Positions 21,750 to 22,296 of a DNA stretch of 22,296 nucleotides are shown piece after piece. Origin of the DNA: DTU032 sp964346175 (GTDB taxonomy: Bacteria > Bacillota > Clostridia > Saccharofermentanales > DTU023); contig CAYFTG010000022.1 in NCBI GenBank assembly GCA_964346175.1, positions 1-22,296 of the forward strand, read 5' to 3'. Numbering within the stretch: the first letter of the stretch is position 1; every line of letters starts with the position of its first letter. The notes below the pieces were generated by a model, which was not told where the DNA came from, ran no database searches, and saw only the letters and a program-made list of their open reading frames with translations. Both the position numbers and the translations under genes were made by a program.

Positions 21750-22296
21750 TCAGTTTCTGCCCGGGATAGTAAGCGAAATCTCGCTGCCGTCCTTAAATCT
21801 GTAACGCAAGGTATTATCGCTGTTTACGGTCACCGTGTCCACAGTGCCCATCCAGAGCGTATTGCTGAACTTAACGGGCAGGATGTCCGAGTCAAAGATG
21901 GCAAACATAAAGCCGCTCAGGATCGAGCTTTGATGGTTTTTATCCTTAACAGCGGACTGTGTTTCCTCAAACTCCGCCTGTAATGTCTCATAGCGGGAGA
22001 CCTGCATGTCGTAGCGCTTTTGGTAATCTTCCTGGTCAAGTGCCCGAGTGGCGTTCTCATTTACAATCCGCGAGATCATTTCCGCCACAACTTCCATCTC
22101 CTGTGAAAGTTCCTCAAGCCTGGCTTCTTCTGTGGAGCAATCCGTCAGTTCGTCTTTTAATTCCCGGCAGTGAATCAGCAGTTTTTCTTTGTCGGCTAAA
22201 AGCAGGCTCAGAGCCTTGACAAAAGATTCCTGAATCTCCGCATAGAGATAACTGAAAAAACCTGCTACACCCCTTGTGTTTGTGCAGGAACAAAAT
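21750..22296 (-). CDS. C-terminal part of a large serine recombinase (5' end beyond window)
   Basis: The minus-strand frame is open from the window edge to the TGA at 21750-21752, about 181 codons. It contains a long coiled coil (AEIQESFVKALSLLLADKEK and onward) and the segment ISRIVNENATRALDQEDYQK with the following RYD, then a closing beta part with TVDTVTVN and YRFKDGSEISLTI. This is the C-terminal region of large serine integrases/recombinases of clostridial mobile elements; the resolvase catalytic domain and zinc ribbon would lie outside the window. Such enzymes cut and join DNA at attachment sites using an N-terminal serine. Nothing catalytic is visible here, so activity cannot be judged. 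An internal ATG at 22097 is not the true start. It faces tRNA-Leu across about 65 bases of sequence with nothing else recognised. Confidence 0.82.
   Translation of the reverse strand, partial: FCSCTNTRGVAGFFSYLYAEIQESFVKALSLLLADKEKLLIHCRELKDELTDCSTEEARLEELSQEMEVVAEMISRIVNENATRALDQEDYQKRYDMQVSRYETLQAEFEETQSAVKDKNHQSSILSGFMFAIFDSDILPVKFSNTLWMGTVDTVTVNSDNTLRYRFKDGSEISLTIPGRN

Noticed and set aside
21511..21804. A 97-codon open frame across tRNA-Leu
   Set aside because: It reads through the tRNA and its terminator and begins inside lepA with a TTG; no protein features.
1..22296. CRISPR arrays, rRNA genes, phage operons or toxin-antitoxin pairs
   Set aside because: No regularly spaced repeats, ribosomal RNA sequence, or typical gene pairs were seen on either strand.

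Overview
The window reads as an ordinary chromosomal segment of a low-to-middle GC Gram-positive bacterium of the class Clostridia (Bacillota). The main evidence is the run hprK-murB-rapZ-whiA (HPr kinase, cell-wall enzyme, RNase adaptor-like P-loop protein, WhiA), together with AGGAGG-type ribosome sites, sigma-A-like promoters, a clostridial-style DtxR regulator and adjacent hisS-aspS. The genus cannot be named from sequence alone. A run of exactly 100 N at 14705-14804 shows that this is a draft or metagenome-style assembly.

Layout: (1) 1-758, minus, a LysR-type regulator cut by the window start; its promoter lies so close that its mRNA may be nearly leaderless. (2) 961-1857, plus, an orotate-phosphoribosyltransferase-like protein of unclear role. 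(3) 1869-3290, minus, a short pyruvate kinase, convergent with gene 2. (4) 3598-9065, plus, a tight operon: a zinc-ribbon/TM/von Willebrand A surface protein, hprK, murB, rapZ and whiA. (5) 9150-10296, two unrecognised genes behind an extended -10 promoter. (6) 10396-13105, an HtrA-type serine protease, an OsmC-family protein and an unknown two-TM protein. (7) tRNA-Val(GAC) with its own promoter and terminator. (8) 13375-13827, a single-cysteine peroxiredoxin. (9) 13913-14996, two damaged genes (a small exported protein and a short-chain dehydrogenase) around the assembly gap. (10) 15054-15533, minus, a DtxR-family regulator. (11) 15720-21521, plus, hisS, aspS, signal peptidase I and lepA, with a GTGCCAGGCAC palindromic repeat element before lepA. 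(12) tRNA-Leu(UAG) with its own promoter and terminator. (13) 21750 to the window end, minus, the C-terminal part of a large serine recombinase, probably the edge of a mobile element lying beyond the window.

Functional themes: carbon-state sensing and glycolysis (pyk, hprK), envelope building and quality control (murB, rapZ, whiA, htrA, signal peptidase), oxidative defence (OsmC-like, peroxiredoxin) and translation (hisS, aspS, lepA, two tRNAs). I found no clearly new multi-gene system. The best leads are the zinc-ribbon/vWA protein before hprK, the PRTase-like protein beside a possibly leaderless LysR gene, the palindromic repeat before lepA, and the recombinase tail beside tRNA-Leu.
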